From contig CAZFVY010000170.1 in the NCBI GenBank assembly GCA_964522665.1, forward strand, positions 1 through 8,482: 8,482 nucleotides of DNA, in the 5' to 3' direction. This document shows, piece after piece, positions 1 through 6,368 of the stretch. This stretch comes from CAZFVY01 sp964522665 (GTDB taxonomy: Bacteria; Verrucomicrobiota; Verrucomicrobiia; Limisphaerales; CAZFVY01). Position numbers and translations under genes: made by a program. Position 1 is the stretch's first letter; each line of letters opens with the position of its first letter. The notes beneath the pieces are model-generated. The model worked only from the letters and a program-made list of their open reading frames with translations, was not told where the DNA came from and searched no databases.

Positions 1-1
1 G

Positions 2-3000
2 ACGGGCACGCTGCCGACCGCCGTGTCGGTCTCGCCCGCGCAACTCAGTTCCGGGACCCTCAGCTCGGGCGTGAGCGTGCCCGCGGGTCAGTTGACCGGC
101 AGCGCTACGTTGCCCGACGGCGTTTTGTCGGCGAACGTTCCCAAGTTGAGCTCCGGCAATTTGACGGTTAGCGGATCGGTCACCGCGAGCGGCTTCAGTG
201 GCGGCGGTTCGTCTTTGACCGCTTTGAACGCCGGCAATTTGAGCAGCGGAACGGTGCCGGACGCGCGGATCGCGTTCAATGTGGCCCGCCTCGACGCGAC
301 GACGAACCAAACCTTTCTGGGGACCATCACCGCGACGACCTTCAGCGGGAGCTTGAGCGGGAACGCAGCCGGCAGCGCGAGCAGCTTCACCGGATCGTTG
401 AACGGGGACGTCACCGGAACGCAATCCGCGACGGTCGTGGCGAAGGTCGGCGGCGTGACCGCCGCGAACGTCGCCGCCGGCGCGAATCTGGCGAACACGG
501 CGACGAACCTTAATCTGCCGAGCACCGTCGTCATGCGCGACGCCAGTGGCAATTTTATCGCCGGTACGATTAACGCCACGCTGTCGGGCAATGTTTCGGG
601 CAGCGTGGGTGGCGTCAGCGCCGCGAACGTGGCCACGGCGGCGAATCTGGGAATCAACGCGACGAATATCAACGCCGCCGGCAAGCTCGTGCTGCGCGAC
701 GCGAGCGGGAATTTCTCCGCGGGAACCATCAGCGCGACCGCGTTCAGCGGCGGCGGCGCCAGTCTGACCGGCCTCGCGCCGGGCGCGTTCACCAGCGGCG
801 CGCTGGCGTCCGGCGTCACGGTTTCGCCCACGCAATTGAGCACGGGCACGCTTGCCTCGAGCGTCAGCGTCCTCGCCGGACAGATCACCGGCAGCGGGAC
901 CTTGTCAGACAACGTCCTCTCGTCGAACGTCCCGAAGCTTAGCTCCGGCAATCTCACGATCAGCGGGACGATCTCGTCCGGCGGCATCACGTCGAGCGGC
1001 ACGATCGTCGGTACCACGCTGGCCACGAGCGGTGGCGGCCCGATCAGCACGACCGGGCAGGTTTCGAGCAAATCAATGATGCTGAGCGGTTCGACGGGCA
1101 CGGATACCGTTATGACCGTCAACAACGGCTCGGGCAACACGGTGACGGTTACCGCCTCGGGCGCCATCTCCGCCACCTCGTTTAGCGGGTCGGCGTCGGG
1201 CCTGACCAGCATCCCGGCGAGCCACTTGACCGGGAATATCAGTCTCGGTAGCGGCACGGTCTCGACGACCGGCTCGATCACGGGCGGATCCATTTCCGGT
1301 TCCTCGCTCAATTTGAACGGTGGCGATATTGCGTCCGTCGGGAACCTCACCGCCAGCGGCACGGTTTCGACGGACGAGTTCAGCGTCTCGCGCGACGCCA
1401 CGATCGGCGGCACGCTGGGCGTGACGGGCGACACGACCTTAACCGGCGCCCTGACCGTCGGCGGGTGCACGACGCTTAACGGCCACGTGATCATCGACAA
1501 GACCAAGGCCTTGACCGTGACGACCATTACGAGCGCCTTCGCCAACCCAAACGAAGATGGCAATACGCTGGTCTCCGTCACGGGCGACCTCTCTGTCAGC
1601 GGCGCGCTGGCAGGTCAGTCGCTCACGCTGACCGACACCTCGGGCTCCGATTCCAATCCGACGTTTGTGGTGAAACGAAGCGCGGGCACGACGATGACCA
1701 TTACCGCTGATGGCTCGGTAACGGCCACTTCCTTCAACGGATCGGCCGCCGGCCTGACCGGCATTCCCGCGGGAAACCTGACCGGCAGCATCAGTCTTGG
1801 CACGGGGACGATCGACACAACCGGCACGATTAGCGGCGGGGGCTTGAGCGGGACATCCCTTGACGTCGGGAACGCCGGAACCATCAATGCCGGCGCGATC
1901 ACGGCGCACGCCGACAGCACGATTTCGGGGAATCTGTCCGTCACCGGTGTGACCACGATTGGTGGGGCGATCCAATCCTCCGGCGGCGACGAGCGGGGCA
2001 CCGGCGCCGTTGACCTCCAGTCGGTCCGTAGTTCAAACTCCCAGGTGGCCGGCGGCGCCTACGGCGTCATCGGGGGCGGTGAGAATAATACCGCGTCTGG
2101 CAACTACTCGGTGGTGGCCGGCGGCAAGGGAAACACGGCCAGCGGCGGAGAATCGGTCGTCGCCGGCGGCGACAGCAACACGGCTTCCGGCTACGCCGCT
2201 TTTGCGACCGGCCATGCCAACGTGGCGTCCGGGGACAACAGTCTCGTCTTCGGCGAGAGCAACATCGCTGGCGGCCTCTGGAGTTTCGCCGGGGGTTACG
2301 GCGCGCAGGCGGCGAATAACACGAGCTTTGTCTGGAGTGACGGGACAACCTATTACAATTCTAGTTATGACGAACGCTTTGCTTCCACGCAGAGCGGTCA
2401 GTTCCTCATCGAAGCCTCCAGCGGCGTCGGGATCAACAACAACCATCCCGGTTCGGGACTGGCGCTTGACGTGACCGGAGCCATGAGAGTGAGCGGCAAT
2501 CTGACCGTCACCGGCGTGACGACGTTCGGTGGGACGATCCAATCCTCCGGCGGCGATTCCCGCGGCGCGGGCGCCGTTGACCTGCAGACCAGTCGCGACG
2601 AGTCCGGGCAAGTCGCCAGCGGCTACCACAGCGTCATCGCCGGCGGAGCCGATAATCAGGCCACCGCCGATAACACCACGATTTCGGGCGGTTCCAATAA
2701 CACCGCGTCGGACGCCTACGCGACGATCGCCGGGGGCGCGCAGAATTCCGCCCACGACGCTTACTCGGCCATCGGCGGCGGGTATGACAATAACGCCGGC
2801 GGCGCTTATTCGTTCATCGCCGGTGGCCGCCAGAACTCGACCACCGACTCCTACACCTTCGCCGCGGGCCACCATGCGAACGCGGTCAACAACGGCGCGT
2901 TCGTGTGGGCGGACAACAATGATTTTGACTTCAACTCCGAGGCGGTGGACGAATTCGCCGTCCGGGCCACGGGCGGCGTCCGGTTGGTGACCGCGGTGAA

Positions 3001-4747
3001 CGAAAACGGTGAGACGACGCAAAGCGTTTCCATCGACACCGCGGGTAACCTGACCGCCAGCGGAGGCTTCACCGGTTCCGGCGCCGGGTTGACTTCGCTT
3101 CCGGCGGCAAATCTCTCGGGAAGCGTGTCCGTCGCGAATGGCGGCACCGGCGCGACCTCCGCCTCGGGAGCGCGCTCAAGTCTGAGCGCCGCCGCCAGTG
3201 GCGCCAATTCGGACATCACCTCGCTAACCGGTCTGACTACCGCGCTAGCCGTCACCTACGGCGGCACCGGCGCGACCTCCGCCTCGGGCGCCCGCTCGAA
3301 TTTGGGCGCCGCCGCCAGTGGCGCCAATTCGGACATCACCTCGCTGACCGGCCTGACCACCGCGCTGGCCGTCGCCTACGGCGGCACCGGCGCGACTTCC
3401 GCGTCGGGCGCCCGCTCGAATTTGGGCGCTGCCGCGAGTGGCGCCAATTCGGACATCACGTCTCTGACCGGCTTGACCACCGCGCTGGCCGTCACCTACG
3501 GCGGCACCGGCGCGAGCTCCGCCTCGGGCGCCCGCTCGAATTTCGGAGCCGCCGCCAGTGGCGCCAATGCGGACATCACCTCGCTGACCGGCTTGACCAC
3601 GGCGCTCGGCGTCGCCTACGGCGGCACGGGCGCGACCACGGCTTCCGCGGCCTTGTCCAACCTCGGCGGCGCTTCACTTACCGCGGGCAATACGTTCAGC
3701 GGCGCGAATACGTTCTCGGCGGACTTGTCCCTAAGCGCCAACCTGAACCTCGTCACCACCACCTCTTCGGCGGGAACAATCAATGTCAACGGGTCGCGAT
3801 TTATTCACAGCTACGGGGATAAGAACGTCTTCATTGGCGTAGCGTCCGGGAACTTCAGCGTCACCGGCTACAGTAATACCGGAGTCGGTTATAGTATTCT
3901 GTCGAACCTCACGACCGGCTACGAGAACGACGCGTTAGGCGTATATGCCCTGGCTTCCGTCACCACCGGCGCCGACAACGTCGCGCTCGGCGCCTCGGTC
4001 TTGCTCCACAACACCACCGGCAGCGGCAATACGGCGGCGGGATTCCAAGCGCTCCTCAACAACTTTGTCGGAAATCACAATGTGGCGGTGGGCGAGAATG
4101 CCCTGGCGAATCTTTTGACCGGCGACGATAACATTGCGCTTGGCAACGGCGCCGGAAACGCCCTGAGCGACTCTGAAGACGGCAACATTCTAATCGGCAA
4201 CGCCGGGGTTTCGGGTGAGAGCGACACGATCCGGATTGGCGATCCGGATACCCAAACCAGCGCCTATATGGCGGGCGTCTATGGCACGACGATCAGCGGT
4301 GGTTCGCCGGTGTATGTTGACTCGACCGGCCATCTCGGCGTCTATTCTTCGTCCCGGCGTTTCAAGCAAAACATCCAGGATATGGGCCGGGCGAGCGACG
4401 CGCTGCTCTCCCTGCGCCCAGTCACCTTCCAGTACAAGTCAGAACTCGATCCGAAGGGAACTCCGCAGTTCGGCCTGATCGCCGAGGAAGTCGAAAAAGT
4501 GAATCCCGACCTCGTCGTGCGTGACGCGAAGGGCGAGGTTCTGACCGTGCGTTACGAGGCGGTCAACGCGATGCTGCTTAATGAATTCCTCAAGCAACAC
4601 CACGAGTTGCAGGAGAAGGACGCCCAAATCAAGGCCCTCGAAAAACAGGTGGCCGAGCAGCAGGCGAAGAACAGCCAGTTCGAAGCCCGCTTCGAGCAGA
4701 TCGAAAAACGCCTCGCCTCGCCCACGACGCCGCTGGCGAGCCGATAA
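2..4747 (+). CDS. Giant modular fibre/adhesin-like protein with YadA-head-like repeats and C-terminal Peptidase_S74 chaperone (5'-partial)
   Basis: The frame is open to the window edge and the codons before the GTG at 23 continue the repeat pattern, so the true start lies upstream. Residues below count from 23. About 1-630: Gly/Ser/Thr/Asn-rich beta-repeats (SGNLTxSG, TSFSGSxxGLTxIP). 635-823 and 824-1013: two YadA-head-like cassettes with repeats such as NYSVVAGGKGNTASG. 1040-1216: 40-residue GGTGATSASGARSNLGA repeats. 1285-1369: five 17-residue repeats. About 1440-1520: Peptidase_S74 domain, motif SSRRFKQNI, with S1443 five residues before K1448, the Ser/Lys spacing of the self-cleaving chaperone in phage tailspikes and endosialidases. 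About 1523-1565: charged coiled coil. S74 domains drive trimerisation and are then cleaved off, so a trimeric surface fibre is inferred. There is no YadA-type membrane anchor, so this is not a classical trimeric autotransporter. The secretion signal would lie upstream and is not visible. A phage tail fibre is possible but no phage genes adjoin it. Confidence 0.9.
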   Translation, partial: TGTLPTAVSVSPAQLSSGTLSSGVSVPAGQLTGSATLPDGVLSANVPKLSSGNLTVSGSVTASGFSGGGSSLTALNAGNLSSGTVPDARIAFNVARLDATTNQTFLGTITATTFSGSLSGNAAGSASSFTGSLNGDVTGTQSATVVAKVGGVTAANVAAGANLANTATNLNLPSTVVMRDASGNFIAGTINATLSGNVSGSVGGVSAANVATAANLGINATNINAAGKLVLRDASGNFSAGTISATAFSGGGASLTGLAPGAFTSGALASGVTVSPTQLSTGTLASSVSVLAGQITGSGTLSDNVLSSNVPKLSSGNLTISGTISSGGITSSGTIVGTTLATSGGGPISTTGQVSSKSMMLSGSTGTDTVMTVNNGSGNTVTVTASGAISATSFSGSASGLTSIPASHLTGNISLGSGTVSTTGSITGGSISGSSLNLNGGDIASVGNLTASGTVSTDEFSVSRDATIGGTLGVTGDTTLTGALTVGGCTTLNGHVIIDKTKALTVTTITSAFANPNEDGNTLVSVTGDLSVSGALAGQSLTLTDTSGSDSNPTFVVKRSAGTTMTITADGSVTATSFNGSAAGLTGIPAGNLTGSISLGTGTIDTTGTISGGGLSGTSLDVGNAGTINAGAITAHADSTISGNLSVTGVTTIGGAIQSSGGDERGTGAVDLQSVRSSNSQVAGGAYGVIGGGENNTASGNYSVVAGGKGNTASGGESVVAGGDSNTASGYAAFATGHANVASGDNSLVFGESNIAGGLWSFAGGYGAQAANNTSFVWSDGTTYYNSSYDERFASTQSGQFLIEASSGVGINNNHPGSGLALDVTGAMRVSGNLTVTGVTTFGGTIQSSGGDSRGAGAVDLQTSRDESGQVASGYHSVIAGGADNQATADNTTISGGSNNTASDAYATIAGGAQNSAHDAYSAIGGGYDNNAGGAYSFIAGGRQNSTTDSYTFAAGHHANAVNNGAFVWADNNDFDFNSEAVDEFAVRATGGVRLVTAVNENGETTQSVSIDTAGNLTASGGFTGSGAGLTSLPAANLSGSVSVANGGTGATSASGARSSLSAAASGANSDITSLTGLTTALAVTYGGTGATSASGARSNLGAAASGANSDITSLTGLTTALAVAYGGTGATSASGARSNLGAAASGANSDITSLTGLTTALAVTYGGTGASSASGARSNFGAAASGANADITSLTGLTTALGVAYGGTGATTASAALSNLGGASLTAGNTFSGANTFSADLSLSANLNLVTTTSSAGTINVNGSRFIHSYGDKNVFIGVASGNFSVTGYSNTGVGYSILSNLTTGYENDALGVYALASVTTGADNVALGASVLLHNTTGSGNTAAGFQALLNNFVGNHNVAVGENALANLLTGDDNIALGNGAGNALSDSEDGNILIGNAGVSGESDTIRIGDPDTQTSAYMAGVYGTTISGGSPVYVDSTGHLGVYSSSRRFKQNIQDMGRASDALLSLRPVTFQYKSELDPKGTPQFGLIAEEVEKVNPDLVVRDAKGEVLTVRYEAVNAMLLNEFLKQHHELQEKDAQIKALEKQVAEQQAKNSQFEARFEQIEKRLASPTTPLASR
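23..967 (+). repeat. Duplicated ~51-residue beta-repeat module in the fibre gene
   Basis: Codons at 23-175 (residues 1-51) and 815-967 (residues 265-315) encode clearly paralogous segments that align without gaps. The first reads VSVSPAQLSSGTL, then AGQLTGSATL, NVPKLSSGNLTVSG. The second reads VTVSPTQLSTGTL, then AGQITGSGTL, NVPKLSSGNLTISG. The intervening sequence differs and contains its own weaker internal repeat, GGVxAANVAxxANL near residues 143 and 197. This is a dispersed intragenic duplication. Confidence 0.75.
1090..1910 (+). repeat. Second pair of paralogous beta-repeat segments in the fibre gene
   Basis: The segment at about 1090-1360 encodes NTVTVTASGAISATSFSGSA, then GLTSIPASHLTGNISLGSGT. 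The segment at about 1640-1910 encodes TTMTITADGSVTATSFNGSA, then GLTGIPAGNLTGSISLGTGT. The two align almost gap-free and are separated by a unique spacer (about 1361-1639). Boundaries are approximate and read by eye. Confidence 0.65.
1925..3058 (+). repeat. Tandem duplication of a ~567-bp YadA-head-like cassette
   Basis: Copy 1 runs from 1925 to 2491 and copy 2 from 2492 to about 3058. Both open with SGNLxVTGVTTxGGxIQSSGG and xGAVDLQ. Both continue through 14-15-residue head-type repeats (SxVxAGGxxNTASG) and close with a W-containing segment: SFVWSDGTTYYN then ASSGVGIN in copy 1, AFVWADNNDFDFN then ATGGVRLV in copy 2. The opening nucleotides are nearly identical between copies (around 1970-1990 and 2533-2553), while the interiors have diverged. 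The head repeats resemble the left-handed beta-roll heads of YadA/Hia-type adhesins (family knowledge). Confidence 0.7.
3140..3670 (+). repeat. 120-bp (40-residue) in-frame tandem repeat, four full units plus a partial fifth
   Basis: Units start at 3140, 3260, 3380, 3500 and 3620 with an exact 120-bp period. Each full unit encodes GGTGATSASGARSNLGAAAS followed by GANSDITSLTGLTTALAVTY, with few substitutions. The fifth unit (GGTGATTASAALSNLGG) degenerates after about 17 residues. The nucleotides are highly conserved between units, including synonymous positions, so copy number probably expanded recently or is being homogenised. The GGTGAT-type motif is a known element of phage and bacterial tail-fibre-like proteins. 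Confidence 0.9.
3875..4129 (+). repeat. Five 51-bp (17-residue) repeats before the S74 domain
   Basis: Five consecutive 17-residue units begin at residue 1285: NTGVGYSILSNLTTGYE, NDALGVYALASVTTGAD with a one-residue register shift, NVALGASVLLHNTTGSG, NTAAGFQALLNNFVGNH and NVAVGENALANLLTGDD. The consensus is N-x-A-x-G-x-x-A-L-x-N-x-T-T-G. Units are divergent at the DNA level. This Asn/Gly-rich repeat commonly precedes S74 chaperone domains in large bacterial fibre proteins (family knowledge). Confidence 0.75.
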
Positions 4748-4799
4748 GATAAGGTTTAAGGGATGGACTTCGGCCCCGGTTTCCTGACAACTTCTCCAC

Positions 4800-5699
4800 A
4801 TGAAATCATTCCTTCCTTGTGGAGCCCTACTGGCGTGGTTGGGCGCCGCTTCCTCGACGTTTGCCGCGCATCCATTCATCTGTACCGACTCTTACGCCGG
4901 CAAAGTGTGCGTCGTTTCCGCCGAAGGGAAAATCGAATGGGAGTACTCCTGCACCCATCCGCAGGACTGCTGGCGGCTCCCGAATGGCAATTATCTCTTC
5001 TGTCACTCACGCGGAGCGCTCGAAATGACGCCGGATAAGCGGACCGTCTGGGAGTACAAGTCCCCAGAGAAGACGGAAGTCCACGCCTGCCAGCCGTTGC
5101 CGAACGGACGAGTGCTCGTCGTCGAGTGCGGTACCAGCCGCATTATCGAGGTGGACCGCGCGGGCAAAATCGCGAAGGAGATCAAACTTACGCCGCCGCC
5201 CGCCACCGTGAGTTTGCACGACCAGTATCGCGGCGTTCGCAAGACGACCTCCGGCCACTACTTCGTCTGCCGCAAAGGCGAACACCTGGTCGCGGAATTG
5301 GATGGCGACGGCAAGGTATTGCGCGAAATCAAAACGCCCGGTGACGCGCATGAGGTTGTGCCGTTGCCCAAAGGCCACCTGCTCATTACGTGCGGCGACG
5401 GCCACAAGGTGATCGAACTCGACGCCCACGAGAAAGTCGTCTGGGAATTGAACGAGCATGATCTGCCCGGGCACACGCTGCGCCTCATGGCCGGTTGCCA
5501 GCGCCTCCCGAACGGTAACACCGTTTTCTGCAATTACCTCGGGCACGGCCATCTGGGCGAACAGCCGCACTTCTTCGAGCTTACCCGCGATAAAAAGATC
5601 GTCTGGGAATTCGCCGATCAAACCCACTTCAAAGTCGTGAACCAAATCCAACTGCTCGACGTGCCCGGCGACGTGACCAAGGGCAAAATCCTCCGATAG
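4800..5699 (+). CDS. Secreted six-bladed beta-propeller protein (PQQ-like / arylsulfotransferase-like)
   Basis: The 299-residue protein has a signal peptide (MKSF, hydrophobic core PCGALLAWLGAA, likely cleavage around A22-A23), so it should act outside the cytoplasm. Six repeats of about 40-50 residues end in a W-E-like strand: IEWEY (W46), TVWEY (W84), KIAKEI, VLREI, VVWEL (W215) and IVWEF (W269). They alternate with beta-turns L-P-N-G at 60-63, 100-103 and 236-239, and variants near 151 and 191. This is the pattern of PQQ-like and arylsulfotransferase-type propellers. No catalytic residue can be assigned, so enzyme or binding protein remains open. Each inter-strand loop carries a His (53, 95, 140, 184, 225, 276), and Cys pairs flank several turns. 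The ATG at 4800 gives a clean signal peptide but no good ribosome-binding site precedes it. It begins 52 bp after the fibre gene, probably in one transcript ending at the terminator at 5724-5760. Confidence 0.85.
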   Translation: MKSFLPCGALLAWLGAASSTFAAHPFICTDSYAGKVCVVSAEGKIEWEYSCTHPQDCWRLPNGNYLFCHSRGALEMTPDKRTVWEYKSPEKTEVHACQPLPNGRVLVVECGTSRIIEVDRAGKIAKEIKLTPPPATVSLHDQYRGVRKTTSGHYFVCRKGEHLVAELDGDGKVLREIKTPGDAHEVVPLPKGHLLITCGDGHKVIELDAHEKVVWELNEHDLPGHTLRLMAGCQRLPNGNTVFCNYLGHGHLGEQPHFFELTRDKKIVWEFADQTHFKVVNQIQLLDVPGDVTKGKILR

Positions 5700-5723
5700 C
5701 GGATCTCAAATGAGGTCAAACGT

Positions 5724-5760
5724 ACGCCAGCGGAGGACCAGGCGTAGGCTGGCGTTTTTT
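5724..5760 (+). terminator. Intrinsic terminator after the propeller gene
   Basis: ACGCCAGC (5724-5731) pairs perfectly with GCTGGCGT (5748-5755) around a 16-nt loop, followed by a run of T to 5760. It lies 25 bp after the propeller stop and fits rho-independent termination of the fibre-propeller unit. A competing pairing, TACGCC (5723-5728) with GGCGTA (5741-5746), is possible but has no T tract directly behind it. Confidence 0.75.
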
Positions 5761-5804
5761 GGCGTTGACAGTCGCGTGGACGCCGCGCCGCTTGAAAGCG
5801 CTAA

Positions 5805-6002
5805 ATGAGCTCCAATCATAGCCGAAAAAGCGGCGAATCGCTCGTCCATACTGGCGTTGAGTCGGCGTCGCGCCGGAAGCACAGGCGAATTCATGTGGTC
5901 AGTCCTGCGACCGCCACTCAGATCAGATCCAAGCTTCGAATCACCCGCGCGCAAATGGCCAATATTTCTCGCGCGTTTAAGGCCGTCGGCGTCAAAGTGT
6001 GA
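5805..6002 (+). CDS. Possible small protein upstream of the truncated VFLNVPFD gene
   Basis: This 65-codon frame has an Arg/Lys/Ser-rich N-terminal half and a more protein-like C-terminal half: RIHVVSPATATQIRSKLRIT, then RAQMANISRAFKAVGVKV. That half could form two amphipathic helices in a small basic, possibly nucleic-acid-binding, domain. I do not recognise the family. The stop at 6000-6002 is 16 bp before the ATG of the next frame (6019), as expected for an operon pair, which is the main argument that it is real. There is no clear ribosome-binding site before the ATG at 5805. A TTGACA at 5765-5770 lacks a convincing -10 partner. The N-terminus may be mis-assigned or degraded, or the frame may be fortuitous in GC-rich DNA. 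Confidence 0.4.
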   Translation: MSSNHSRKSGESLVHTGVESASRRKHRRIHVVSPATATQIRSKLRITRAQMANISRAFKAVGVKV

Positions 6003-6018
6003 CCGCCGTCTGGTTCCC

Positions 6019-6204
6019 ATGCCACTGGGGATTCAAGGGAGCCGGCAGGACGTCTTCCTCAACGTCCCGTTCGACGATTCATACGAACCGTTGTTTGTCT
6101 CGTTGATCGCCGCGCTTGTTGCGCTGGGTCGGACACCCCGCTGTGTGCTTGAAGTTCCTGAGACAGGCAACGCGAGGTTGGAGAGTCTTCGCCGTCAACT
6201 TTAG
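6019..6204 (+). pseudogene. Truncated N-terminus of a 'VFLNVPFD' family protein (NDT/TIR-like, inferred)
   Basis: From the ATG at 6019 the frame encodes MPLGIQGSRQ, then DVFLNVPFDDSYEPLFVSLI, AALVALGRTPRCVLEVPETG and a short tail ending at TAG 6202-6204. I recognise this from memory as the N-terminus of a widespread uncharacterised family of about 170-200 residues whose members continue with an S-I-H-D-L-S-R-V motif and an N-M-P-F-E-L-G-L motif. Neither motif appears in any frame downstream, so roughly two thirds of the protein is missing. The order (beta-strand, NVPFD, helix, second strand) suggests a nucleotide deoxyribosyltransferase/TIR-like Rossmannoid fold, but that is inference. The frame is open upstream to 5857, but homology-like sequence starts only at 6019. 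The last codons (after ETG) also look diverged, so a deletion junction may lie near 6175-6200. Confidence 0.6.
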
Positions 6205-6368
6205 AAAACTGCGCCGGTCCTCAAACATCGTCACGGACGTTCCAACATTTATCCACGCGCAATGTTTTTGGAGCTTGTCGAAGGGGCGGTACTCTTAGCG
6301 AGGCGAGACGGTCTCATTGCTGCCTGAGACGTTCCTTCCTTCATTCGATCCTCAATGATCGTCACATT
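6205..6368. other. Intergenic space between convergent genes, no gene seen
   Basis: No supported gene lies between the truncated VFLNVPFD fragment and the convergent stop of the LRR gene. The visible structure is a small stem, GTCTCA (6311-6316) with TGAGAC (6325-6330) around an 8-nt loop, overlapping another short inverted repeat GAGAC-G-GTCTC (6305-6315). There is no T tract on either strand, so it is not a convincing intrinsic terminator for the LRR gene. Confidence 0.5.

Noticed and set aside
88..1581. 497-codon open frame on the minus strand antisense to the fibre gene
   Set aside because: It is Val/Pro/Leu-rich and mirrors the Gly/Ser/Thr repeat codons of the plus strand. No family pattern, signal or start context supports it. 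It is a by-product of GC-rich repetitive coding sequence.
2033..3022. 329-codon minus-strand frame across the head-like cassettes
   Set aside because: It is Gly/Arg/Val-rich with repeats that only mirror the plus-strand repeats, and the plus frame is clearly the coding one.
3140..3670. Regular repeats as a possible CRISPR array
   Set aside because: The period is 120 bp with no unique spacers, and the units translate cleanly in the fibre frame.
4763..5038. 91-codon plus frame starting at an ATG with a GGG/AAGG upstream
   Set aside because: It overlaps the signal peptide and first blades of the propeller in another frame and has Arg-rich, unstructured composition. The propeller frame is far better supported.
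5007..5651. 214-codon minus-strand frame antisense to the propeller
   Set aside because: It has no recognisable motif and is fully explained as the shadow of the propeller gene.
5765..5793. TTGACA as a promoter for the small frame at 5805
   Set aside because: The 17-nt-spaced partner is CCGCTT, nothing like a -10 element, and promoter consensus in this phylum is uncertain.
6271..6285. GAGCTTGTCGAAGGG, resembling short motifs found in dispersed repeats of many bacteria
   Set aside because: There is only one copy in the window, with no paired inverted arm, so a repeat element cannot be claimed.
6116..6298. 60-codon plus frame overlapping the truncated VFLNVPFD gene
   Set aside because: Tested as a frameshifted continuation of the family, but it lacks the expected H-D-L-S-R and N-M-P-F-E motifs and has random-looking composition.
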